5,596 bases of DNA from Prevotellaceae bacterium (GTDB taxonomy: Bacteria; Bacteroidota; Bacteroidia; Bacteroidales; UBA932). This document shows positions 1 to 5,596 of this stretch, one piece after another (position 1 is the stretch's first letter; the number at the start of each line of letters is the position of its first letter). The stretch covers positions 1-5,596 of the forward strand of contig JAIRUB010000221.1 of NCBI GenBank assembly GCA_031254635.1, written 5' to 3'. The position numbers and the translations under genes are program-made. A model generated the notes under the pieces. That model made no database searches, was not told where the DNA came from, and saw only the letters and a program-made list of their open reading frames with translations.

Positions 1-119
1 AGTTCGGCTGCCGAAAAACTTTTCTTGGTGCTGGTCAGCAAATGTATGGCAACGAACCAATAACGAAAAGGAAGATTAGAGCCGTGCATTACTGTATGGC
101 TGCGTAAACTTTGACGACA
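1..119 (-). pseudogene. IS1595-family transposase, internal fragment
   Basis: Read on the minus strand from about 119 to 1, the translation contains SLRSHTVMHGSNLPFRYWF followed by VAIHLLTSTKKSFSAAEL. This matches the segment of IS1595-type transposases just after the N-terminal zinc ribbon, where a conserved 'T-x-M-H-x-S-x-L-P-x-R-x-W-F' stretch precedes the 'TSxKKxxSAxEL' helix. Only about 39 codons are visible and the piece leaves the window at its 3' side, so the catalytic DDE region may lie outside or be lost. The 5' end, with most of the zinc ribbon, is missing because an IS5-type fragment is joined there. There is no start codon in an intact context, so this is a remnant. The family call rests on recognised motifs, not on a search. 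Confidence 0.7.
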
Positions 120-253
120 TTGACATCCTGTTTTGAGCAAGTAAAAATGGCATTAAAAATCTCTCGTAATGAATGTTTTTGCTCTCTTTCTTTGCCATCT
201 AAAATATTTTCTATAACTTGCCATTGTTTTTCAGCCAGGTTATTTGGATAATT
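120..253 (-). pseudogene. IS5-family (DUF4096-type) transposase N-terminus, frameshifted
   Basis: On the minus strand from 253 the reading is NYPNNLAEKQWQVIENIL, then a charged stretch ending in HSLREIFNAIF. After a one-base shift it continues YLLKTGCQ at about 143-120. This is the N-terminal DUF4096-like domain of IS5-group transposases ('YPxxLxxxQWxxIxxxL ... LRxIxNAIxYLLxTGCQW'). The frame breaks in the A-run at 142-146 (T-run on the coding strand), where one base appears to be missing. In the unshifted frame a stop follows soon after, at about 94-92. The usual ATG before the Asn-Tyr-Pro start is not present (the codon is TTA). Only about 45 residues of a protein normally several times longer remain, and the next residues belong to an IS1595-type sequence. 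It is a non-functional remnant. Confidence 0.75.
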
Positions 254-364
254 TAAACAGTTTCTAAAAACTTGAATTAAGGTTTATGAATGGAGTCCGG
301 CAACCATTTCAAAAACGGGGCGAAACCGAAAAGCCATACGAGTAGGCATAAAAAATGAAATAAA

Positions 365-823
365 ATGATTAAAATTATGCGTTTTAGATTAGCAGTCATT
401 TTTATGATTGCCGTTCCCTTTTTCTCAAGTTGTGCTTTAATATTAACTACCAGCACTCCTCCTCCTCCAAATGGAAATTACATAATACTTGCGGACTATG
501 GACTTATGGTTATGAGAAAAGATTTGGGCAAAAGTACTTGGACAGGTGCACGTGATATGTGTAAACAAATACGCTTGGGCGGTTTTTCCGATTGGCGATT
601 GCCCACACAAGGAGAACTTGCAATACTATATAATGAACGTAATATAATAGGTGATTTCGATACTTTTAATAACACCGGATATTGGAGTTCAACACCTCAC
701 AGTACAGCAGGCTTTTATGTGTACCTAAATTTTACAACCGGACAAATAGGACATCATCTTGATATGTTTAACCAGCAACCGCTCGCAGTTCGCTGCGTTC
801 GAAACACTCCTCCCTTGCGCTAA
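365..823 (+). CDS. Predicted DUF1566 (Lcl_C) domain lipoprotein
   Basis: A 152-residue protein with a lipoprotein signal: basic residues at 3-8, a hydrophobic stretch at 9-20 and a lipobox-like FSSC with the acceptor cysteine at 23. It would be processed by signal peptidase II and anchored in an envelope membrane. A short Pro-rich linker (32-35) leads to a DUF1566/Lcl_C-type domain at about 38-146. Hallmarks are GGFSDWRLPT (72-81), GYWSST (105-110) and PLAVRCVR (139-146). Cys66 and Cys144 could form a disulfide, which is inference. The domain is widespread in Bacteroidota surface proteins, often as a C-terminal module of larger ones; here it forms nearly the whole protein. The molecular role is unknown. 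A second in-frame ATG at 377 would also leave a signal peptide. No clear Shine-Dalgarno sequence is present, which is normal for the phylum. It ends 21 bp before coaD, so the two may be cotranscribed. Confidence 0.85.
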   Translation: MIKIMRFRLAVIFMIAVPFFSSCALILTTSTPPPPNGNYIILADYGLMVMRKDLGKSTWTGARDMCKQIRLGGFSDWRLPTQGELAILYNERNIIGDFDTFNNTGYWSSTPHSTAGFYVYLNFTTGQIGHHLDMFNQQPLAVRCVRNTPPLR

Positions 824-844
824 TTAAACAATTAAACAATAAAT

Positions 845-1306
845 ATGACTGCATTTTTCCCGGGTTCTTTTGACCCTTTCACGGCCGGGCATTACGACGT
901 GGTGCGTCGCGCTCTAAAAATATTTGATAAAATAATTATCGGGGTGGGCGTGAATGCCGACAAGAATACACTCTTTTCCGAAAAAGAACGTATTCATTAC
1001 GCCACTATGGCAACCAAGGCTTTCCATCAAGTATCGGTAGTGGGCTACAATGAACTGACGGTTGATTTCTGCCGTGCAAATAATATTACTACTATCATTC
1101 GCGGCATACGTTCCACTGCCGACTACGATTATGAAAACACTATTGCCTTAGCCAATCACTTTATAGATAATAACATTGACACTATCTATTTTCCTTCATA
1201 TCCCGAACACTCCTTCATTTGTTCCTCTGTTGTTCGCGATATTTACAAGCACGGCGGCAATTTATCCGGATTTCTGCCGGAGGGGATGGAATTGGGTAAA
1301 GGGTGA
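845..1306 (+). CDS. coaD: Phosphopantetheine adenylyltransferase (CoaD)
   Basis: CoaD transfers AMP from ATP to 4'-phosphopantetheine, giving dephospho-CoA and pyrophosphate, the fourth of the five steps from pantothenate to coenzyme A, in the cytoplasm. The 153-residue length is normal for bacterial CoaD. The nucleotidyltransferase signature is intact: GSFDPFTAGH (7-16) with the T-x-G-H motif at 13-16, a lysine at 40 near the E. coli Lys42 position, RGIRSTADYDYE (86-97), and a C-terminal nucleotide-binding motif CSSVVRDIYKHGG (126-138), where family members usually have I-S-S-S. The ATG at 845 directly precedes the conserved first beta strand, so the start is secure. It follows a small lipoprotein gene after 21 bp. 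The last three codons (Gly-Lys-Gly) and the TGA stop lie within a GGGTGAA-type tandem repeat, so the native C-terminus may have been slightly altered, though the core fold is complete. Confidence 0.96.
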   Translation: MTAFFPGSFDPFTAGHYDVVRRALKIFDKIIIGVGVNADKNTLFSEKERIHYATMATKAFHQVSVVGYNELTVDFCRANNITTIIRGIRSTADYDYENTIALANHFIDNNIDTIYFPSYPEHSFICSSVVRDIYKHGGNLSGFLPEGMELGKG

Positions 1307-1340
1307 AAGGGTACAAGGTAAAGGGTGAAGGGTGAAGGGT
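1294..1340 (+). repeat. G-rich short tandem repeat (GGGTGAA type) across the coaD stop
   Basis: About seven imperfect head-to-tail units: GGGTAAA, GGGTGAAA, GGGTACAA, GGTAAA, GGGTGAA, GGGTGAA and a final GGGT. The unit length drifts between 6 and 8 bases, and the last two full units are identical. The array begins inside coaD and supplies its stop codon (TGA at 1304-1306), then runs 34 bp into the spacer. The plus strand is G-rich with almost no C. A weak inverted match between GGTGAA in the array and TTCACC at about 1355-1360 could form a small hairpin in the transcript, but there is no convincing U-run after it, so I do not call a terminator. Confidence 0.85.
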
Positions 1341-1707
1341 AGTTAAACCTTATTTTCACCTTATTGCATCCAAACAAAACAACATAGTATAAAAATCGTA
1401 TAAAATAAATATATGATTGTGCAAAAAAAAATAGTTATACCTTTTGCGACAGAAAATTCTTTTTATCTTTTTGTAAAAACAAACTGAACAATGGATTCGA
1501 AAGGTAAATATATTGCACGGAACACGCATAACTACGTGATATATAGATATTCATCATCCCTTCGCATGATATAATCATCTCTTAATCAATCACATACTTG
1601 TCTCCTATGCGCAAGTATTTATTATACCAATGTGAATAATTTTTTATTCTAATAGCGTATATATCATTTTTTTGTATATTTAGCGTTAAATATAAATCAC
1701 TTTTGTG
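1341..1707. other. AT-rich spacer, no convincing gene
   Basis: This stretch separates coaD from the minus-strand gene remnants. It is clearly more AT-rich than the flanking genes, and I find no recognisable protein remnant in either strand. What it does hold: a direct repeat CCTTATT twice at about 1348-1365, a weak promoter-like pair at 1442-1473, a 27-codon open frame at 1491-1574 beginning MDSKGKYIARN that resembles nothing I know, and a 7-bp inverted repeat (ATACTTG at 1594-1600, CAAGTAT at 1612-1618) with an 11-base loop and no following T-run. The most likely reading is degraded, non-coding sequence. Confidence 0.5.
1442..1473 (+). promoter_or_regulatory. Possible Bacteroidota-type promoter
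   Basis: TTTTG at 1442-1446 and TATCTTTTTG from 1464 resemble the Bacteroidota primary sigma-factor boxes (-33 TTTG and -7 TAnnTTTG), with a 17-base gap that is slightly shorter than usual. An ATG follows at 1491 but opens only 27 codons. It may be a leftover promoter of a lost gene, or chance in AT-rich DNA. Confidence 0.25.
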
Positions 1708-1935
1708 TTATATAATCAACCGGTAAATGTTGAAGGAAATACTCAGCCCAAGGCCTATACAGTGGCAACCTGAAGCCAACAAATCATTGGCCACAGTTTT
1801 TAGATCCTCCTTGATGGTATATTCCCTGAAGCCAATATCGAATCTGTCTTTATTGGGCACATACAACCAGCGTAGCGCTAAGGAAGCGTGGATATACTTC
1901 GCATTAAGGGTTGCTATGATTGTTTTCAGAGGCAT
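1708..1935 (-). pseudogene. B12-binding-domain radical SAM protein, N-terminal fragment only
   Basis: Read from the ATG at 1935-1933 on the minus strand, the protein starts MPLKTIIATLNAKYIHASLA and continues with ALRWLY, FDIGFREYTIKEDL and then a degraded IGLGLSI. This matches the first ~60 residues of the cobalamin-binding (Rossmann-like) N-terminal domain of Bacteroidota radical SAM proteins, which usually read 'ATLNAKYIHsSLALRYLY ... EfTIKeDi ... DIIGxGxYIWN'. The frame then ends at 1708 after about 75 codons. The rest of the domain and the whole radical SAM domain with its CxxxCxxC cluster motif are missing, and I find no continuation in the AT-rich DNA beyond. The gene start overlaps the stop of the upstream ATPase remnant by 10 bases. 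An in-frame ATG at 1950 lies inside the upstream gene and is less likely as the start. It is very probably non-functional. Confidence 0.72.
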
Positions 1936-2843
1936 AACAACCATTTCCAAATTGGAATGACTTCGATAGCCGTTCCGTTTTCTGTAATTGTATTTTCTTC
2001 GTCGCGAGTAATGATGATCATCCTTTTTATTGGTAAGCGTTTTGCAGATTGCAATATTGCATTTATTTCACGTTTACGTGTTTCTACATCATTCAAACTA
2101 TAACAAGCCTGCACTGCTAACTGTAGCTCCGGTACATAAAAATCGACTTCTACGCCGTTATGGTAAAAATAAACTTCCTTGCCGTATAAACGCCTCAGTT
2201 GAATAGCTACTAAATTTTCCAATAATGAGGTTTGAGGGTCAGACAAAAACAAGTTTAGCATACCATTGTCAATAAAATAATACTTTTTGTTAGCTTCCTT
2301 ATCAGCTAATTTTGCAGAAAAATTTTCCACCGAAAATATTAACCACGAATCTTTTAGGTAGCCTAAGTAGTCAATAACTGTATCGGTGCTGATTTTTTTC
2401 CCCGACGCCGATACTACATTTGCTAAACGGTTGAATGACGATGGCTGTTTCACACTTTCTGCCAATTTGCGGATAAGTATACGCAGAGCAGAATCGTTGC
2501 GTATTTGGTAGCGAGAAATCAAATCGCCAAAGAAAATTTTCTGATATAAATTACTCATCCACTCTCGCTTACCTTCTATTTTCACTATTTCCGGCAATCC
2601 TCCAAATCGGAAATAAAATTCAAAAGCTTTATTTATCCCCTTACGGAAATGATAAATTGTATTTTTATTATTAATATTTATGCCGGAAACAATTAAATAT
2701 TCTTTAAATGAAAACGGATAAACATTTTTTATCATATATCGTCCGCCGAGCGTAGTGGCAATTTCACTACTCAGCATTTTGGCGTTGCTGCCTGTTATGT
2801 AAACCCGATATCGAATATGCAAGATAATTTTAAGAAAATACAA
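1926..2843 (-). pseudogene. AAA ATPase / DUF4143 protein lacking its Walker A/B half
   Basis: The open frame encodes 305 residues that match the second half of the widespread AAA_14 + DUF4143 proteins (full length usually around 400 residues or more). Homology begins abruptly near residue 11 with RVYITGSNAKMLSSEIAT, the sensor-1 strand, followed by LGGRYM and YPFSFKEYL (42-50). The DUF4143 part follows, including FGDLISRYQIRN (105-116), ISTDTVIDYLGYLKDSWLIF (151-170) and a PD-(D/E)XK-like core with Glu209 (LLENLV), Asp234 (VEVDFYV) and Gln245 (AVQACYSL). The P-loop and Walker B are absent. The only start is a TTG at 2843, and the ~10 residues before the homology look random, so the gene has lost its 5' third. 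The C-terminus (VIPIWKWLL) looks natural. Full-length relatives are poorly characterised. A truncated protein could be made but could not bind ATP in the usual way. Confidence 0.85.
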
Positions 2844-2932
2844 TAAATTTTATCAATGAAAATATAATATCATTTAAATGAGATACTTATAATTTTCCAA
2901 TGTTAAATAATTGTTAAAAATAGAAAACTATT

Positions 2933-2963
2933 TTTGTGAAAAAAGTTTTTTTGTATTAATTTG
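2933..2963 (+). promoter_or_regulatory. Probable promoter of the ATP-grasp gene
   Basis: TTTG at 2933-2936 and TTAATTTG at 2956-2963 are separated by 19 bases. This fits the Bacteroidota sigma-ABfr promoter (-33 TTTG, -7 TAnnTTTG), with one mismatch in the -7 box. Transcription would start around 2970, only a few bases before the ATG at 2977, giving a very short leader. This also argues against an upstream start at the TTG at 2911. Confidence 0.5.
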
Positions 2964-2976
2964 TAAAATTAAACTT

Positions 2977-3828
2977 ATGAGTAAAATGTTATTAGCAGGG
3001 ATTAAAAGAAAGCATCAATTCTCACCTAATCACGTAGGTAACGATAGGGCGATATTTAATTGTACAGTGGCGCAATTGAAACGTATGGGATATCAAGTGA
3101 ATGAATATGAAGAAGATGAATTGATTTCGAGAGGATTAGTGGAGCGTAATATTTTTTCCATGGCAAGAGAGCCTCAGGTATTAGCAAAGTTACAAGAGCG
3201 TGAAAGGGCAGGAGGGGTGATAGTCAACTCCGTACAAGGGGTAGAGAACTGCTTTCGTAATAACCAAACCCGCATACTTGGTAATGAAAATGCGCCTGTG
3301 CCGGAAAGTGTGATTATGGAAACCGTTAAACCTGACAAGTCTGCGTTTGAAGCCTTGGGGCCTTGCTGGGTGAAGCGTGGCGATTTTCACGCCCTCCATC
3401 GCGAAGATGTGGTTTTTGTTCCTAACGCTGCTGCCGGTTGTAATATTTTGGCCGAATATGCCCGTCGTGGGATTACTGCTGTTACCGTGAGCAAGCATAT
3501 CCCTGGCGATTTGGTAAAGTTTTATGGCGTGCGCGGTACGGATTTCTTTTTCCATTTTTACCCCGAAGAATACAGTCACAGCAAATTCGGGCACGAGGCT
3601 GTCAACGGTAAGCCTAATCATTACTCGTTAGATACGGAACGCCTGAAGGCTACAGCCTTTGAAGTAGCTGATATCTTAAATGTAGATATATTCGGAGGCG
3701 ATGTGATTGTTACGGCCAAGGGTGAAATTTTCCTGATAGATATGAACGACTGGCCCAGCTTCGCCCCTTGCCGCGAAGAGGCTGCATTGCCTATCGCACA
3801 ACGTATTCATCAGCTTATGACATCTTAA
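2977..3828 (+). CDS. ATP-grasp domain protein (RimK-like), substrate unknown
   Basis: A 283-residue cytoplasmic protein that I assign to the ATP-grasp fold from motif layout. The N-terminal part (MSKMLLAGIKRKHQFSPNHV, 1-20) forms a pre-grasp Rossmann-like region with a GNDRAIFN turn (21-28). CWVKRGDFHA (130-139) carries the likely nucleotide-binding Lys133. VSKHIPGDLVKFYGVRG (171-187) is the hinge and core-strand segment. FGGDVIV (239-245) and IFLIDMNDWPSF (251-262) supply the expected metal ligands Asp242, Asp255 and Asn257. Such enzymes activate a carboxylate as acylphosphate and join it to an amine or thiol, or phosphorylate a substrate, using ATP and Mg2+; the substrate here cannot be told. 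The frame is open back to a TTG at 2911, but the conserved sequence begins at the ATG at 2977 and a promoter-like pair lies inside the upstream extension, so I use 2977. The gene is 37 bp before a DUF5686 gene and may share its transcript. Confidence 0.85.
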   Translation: MSKMLLAGIKRKHQFSPNHVGNDRAIFNCTVAQLKRMGYQVNEYEEDELISRGLVERNIFSMAREPQVLAKLQERERAGGVIVNSVQGVENCFRNNQTRILGNENAPVPESVIMETVKPDKSAFEALGPCWVKRGDFHALHREDVVFVPNAAAGCNILAEYARRGITAVTVSKHIPGDLVKFYGVRGTDFFFHFYPEEYSHSKFGHEAVNGKPNHYSLDTERLKATAFEVADILNVDIFGGDVIVTAKGEIFLIDMNDWPSFAPCREEAALPIAQRIHQLMTS

Positions 3829-3865
3829 AAAAGCAGGGAAGTTTTTAACTAACAAGAAATGTAAA

Positions 3866-5596
3866 ATGAGCATCAGGCAGTTGTTGTACATATATAGTTA
3901 TTTCTTTGTGATGCTTGCCATTCCTGATCCGGCATTTGCACAAACAATCCGCCTACGCGGAACAATAACCGATGCAGTAACAGGAGAGGCTTTGCCCTTT
4001 ACTACCGTTTCGTCCTTGCCTACAAATGTCAACGCAATTACCCAGGCCGACATTAACGGGAAGTATCAACTGCAATACCCATCAAAGAGCGAAAGCGTAC
4101 AGTTTTACCATATAGGCTATGAAACCTTAGTTGTTCCGATGCAATCAATAAAAGGCGAAGTATACAATGTAAAACTGAAGCCTTCGAGTACACAGTTGGA
4201 GGCAGTGGTGGTAAGAGCCAGGCGCCAACGCTACAGCAACAGGAATAATCCTGCCGTGGATTTAATACGTAAAGCTATTGCCAACAAAGATAAAAACCGC
4301 TTGGAGGCTAATGCCAGCTACGAATATGAACGTTATGAAAAAATAATGCTTTCGGTGGCTAATCTGAGCGATAGTCTTCAAAATAATTTTTTGTTCAAAA
4401 AATTTCCATTCCTCGTCAACTATGTGGATACCTTGAAAGAAAACGGTACTCTGTCGTTGCCAATGTTTCTTCGGGAAAATATCTCCGAGCATTATTACCG
4501 TAAAGACATTTCTTCCTCTAAGGAATATCTGATTGCTTCAAGAATGGTGAATTTCCATGATATGCTGGAGCGCGAAAGCCTGAGCGTTTTTCTTGACGGC
4601 ATGGTAGGACGCACTAATGTTTACGATAGCCGGATTACGGTATTGGGGAACGAATTTCATAGCCCCATGTCACCTTTCTCGCCTAATTTTTACTATTTTC
4701 ATATTATTGATACTGTAGCGGTTAGCGGAGTTTCGTGCATTAATCTTAATTTTTATCCCCGAAACGACCAGGATTTGGGGTTCCGTGGAAATATCTTTAT
4801 TACCAATGATAGCACTTATGCGTTGAAACGTGTGGAAATGGCTTTTACGAAGAATATTAATATAAATTTTGTCAATAATTTTTCACTAATTCAAGAATAT
4901 TCGTTGATAGACGGCAGTTGGTGTATGACATTTGATGAAGCCTTTATAGATTTTGGCGCAACTAAAAAGAAAAGCATAATGCTGGGAAATAGGGTAAATA
5001 TTTATGGAAAATATATGCTTAATCATCATATCCCCGAAAGGACTTTTGGTGGGATAAACAAGGTTGAAGAGTTGCCCGGCTATGATATGCGCGCCGAAGA
5101 GTATTGGGAAGAACACCGTTTAATTCCCTTATCTATTCAAGAGCAGGGAGTGTATGAGATGATAACGGAAATGAAGAAAGATAAGTGGTTTAATCGTGCG
5201 CTGGATATATTGGGCATTGCCGTGTCGGGCTATATAGCTGTGGAAAAATTTGATGTTGGCCCTATGGAGTCCTTCTTCAGTTTTAATGATGTGGAAGGCA
5301 TTCGCCTGCGTTTTGGCGGTAAGACGAACACTATGTTTAGTAAAAATTGGTTTTTTGAAGGTTATGGTGCATACGGTTTCAAGGACGAGCAATTCAAATA
5401 CAAGTTGGGCGCTATGTATTCCTTTACGCCGAAAAGATTACACCCCTGGCAATTCCCAATGAACCTGCTGCAGGTTTCCTACGAGAGTAATATCGAAACT
5501 CCAGGACAATTTTTTCTCTTCGGCAGCTCAGACCGCTTTTTCCTGTCATTTCATAGGGGAAGCGCTCAACAGATGGTTTACCATAAAACCTCCAAT
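3866..5596 (+). CDS. Secreted CarboxypepD_reg-like / DUF5686 protein, 3' end beyond window
   Basis: An uninterrupted frame of 577 codons from the ATG at 3866 to the right edge, with no stop seen. The protein starts with a signal peptide (hydrophobic about 6-19, cleavage likely after PAFA at residue 25, leaving Gln-Thr). Residues about 28-110 form a carboxypeptidase-regulatory-like beta-sandwich: LRGTITDAVTGEALPFTTVS, then ADINGKYQL and FYHIGYETLVV. After a linker with VVVRARRQRY comes the DUF5686 region, recognisable from NPAVDLIRKAIANKDKNRLE and YEYERYEKIML. Family members are typically around 800 residues and found in Bacteroidota, with a C-terminal part predicted as an outer-membrane beta barrel. 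The visible end (FFEGYGAYGFKDEQFKYKLG, then YSFTPKRLHPWQFP) fits the start of that barrel region. The function is unknown; an envelope role is inferred from the domains. ATG TAA at 3859 excludes the slightly earlier start. It lies 37 bp after the ATP-grasp gene with no evident own promoter or terminator between. Confidence 0.92.
   Translation, partial: MSIRQLLYIYSYFFVMLAIPDPAFAQTIRLRGTITDAVTGEALPFTTVSSLPTNVNAITQADINGKYQLQYPSKSESVQFYHIGYETLVVPMQSIKGEVYNVKLKPSSTQLEAVVVRARRQRYSNRNNPAVDLIRKAIANKDKNRLEANASYEYERYEKIMLSVANLSDSLQNNFLFKKFPFLVNYVDTLKENGTLSLPMFLRENISEHYYRKDISSSKEYLIASRMVNFHDMLERESLSVFLDGMVGRTNVYDSRITVLGNEFHSPMSPFSPNFYYFHIIDTVAVSGVSCINLNFYPRNDQDLGFRGNIFITNDSTYALKRVEMAFTKNININFVNNFSLIQEYSLIDGSWCMTFDEAFIDFGATKKKSIMLGNRVNIYGKYMLNHHIPERTFGGINKVEELPGYDMRAEEYWEEHRLIPLSIQEQGVYEMITEMKKDKWFNRALDILGIAVSGYIAVEKFDVGPMESFFSFNDVEGIRLRFGGKTNTMFSKNWFFEGYGAYGFKDEQFKYKLGAMYSFTPKRLHPWQFPMNLLQVSYESNIETPGQFFLFGSSDRFFLSFHRGSAQQMVYHKTSN

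Noticed and set aside
94..339. GTATGGCT at 94-101 and AGCCATAC at 332-339 as terminal inverted repeats of a mobile element
   Set aside because: Only 8 bp, one copy lies inside the IS1595 coding fragment, and there are no flanking target-site duplications.
268..345. Short plus-strand frame with ATG at 286 reading MNGVRQPFQKRGETEKPYE then stop
   Set aside because: Only 19 codons from the ATG, between insertion-sequence debris and a real gene, and I recognise no family. It could be a C-terminal scrap but cannot be supported.
1294..1340. CRISPR-like or G-quadruplex-forming array
   Set aside because: Units of 6-8 bases with no spacers exclude CRISPR. G-runs of three separated by short loops could in principle form a quadruplex, but nothing in the sequence supports a function.
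1594..1618. Inverted repeat ATACTTG / CAAGTAT as a possible terminator
   Set aside because: The stem is short and AT-rich, the loop is 11 bases, and no T-run follows.
1727..2103. Plus-strand open frames opposite the radical SAM and ATPase remnants
   Set aside because: They are antisense shadows. The minus-strand frames there match known protein families and these do not.
2870..2881. Perfect 12-bp palindrome TCATTTAAATGA upstream of the ATP-grasp gene
   Set aside because: A palindrome of this length is expected by chance about once in an AT-rich window of this size, and there is no second copy or known operator match.
3190..3891. Minus-strand open frames opposite the ATP-grasp gene
   Set aside because: No family resemblance, and they lie opposite a well-supported plus-strand coding region with ATP-grasp motifs.
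4262..5462. Short open frames on both strands within the DUF5686 gene
   Set aside because: The continuous 577-codon plus-strand frame from 3866 explains the whole stretch.

Overview
The window looks like part of a Bacteroidota chromosome, probably from the order Bacteroidales. The evidence is a DUF5686 outer-membrane protein with a carboxypeptidase-regulatory-like N-terminal domain, a DUF1566 lipoprotein, an AAA/DUF4143 ATPase of the common Bacteroidales type, AT-rich spacers, starts without clear Shine-Dalgarno sequences, and a promoter-like TTTG / TAnnTTTG pair before a gene start. Assignment below this level is inference.

From left to right: (1) 1-253 holds two decayed transposase pieces read on the minus strand. 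An IS5-type N-terminus (253 down to about 120) is joined directly to an internal piece of an IS1595-type transposase (about 119 down to 1, running off the window). (2) 365-1306 holds a small predicted lipoprotein with a DUF1566/Lcl_C domain, followed 21 bp later by an intact coaD (phosphopantetheine adenylyltransferase, coenzyme A synthesis). The last codons of coaD lie inside a G-rich short tandem repeat (1294-1340). (3) 1341-1707 is an AT-rich spacer with no convincing gene. (4) 1708-2843, minus strand, carries two truncated genes that still share an overlapping junction: an AAA/DUF4143 ATPase without its Walker A/B half, and only the first ~60 codons of a B12-binding-domain radical SAM protein. 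(5) 2977 to the right edge, plus strand, holds an intact ATP-grasp protein of unknown substrate and, 37 bp later, a secreted CarboxypepD_reg-like/DUF5686 protein that remains open at the window end.

The intact genes (lipoprotein, coaD, ATP-grasp, DUF5686) are all on the plus strand. All four broken genes are on the minus strand. The left two thirds therefore reads as a rearranged area with insertion-sequence debris and gene fossils around a housekeeping gene. The right third is an ordinary pair of Bacteroidota genes that may be cotranscribed. I see no CRISPR array, tRNA, rRNA, or clearly new multi-gene system. The most open functional question is the substrate of the ATP-grasp protein and whether it is tied to the DUF5686 protein.
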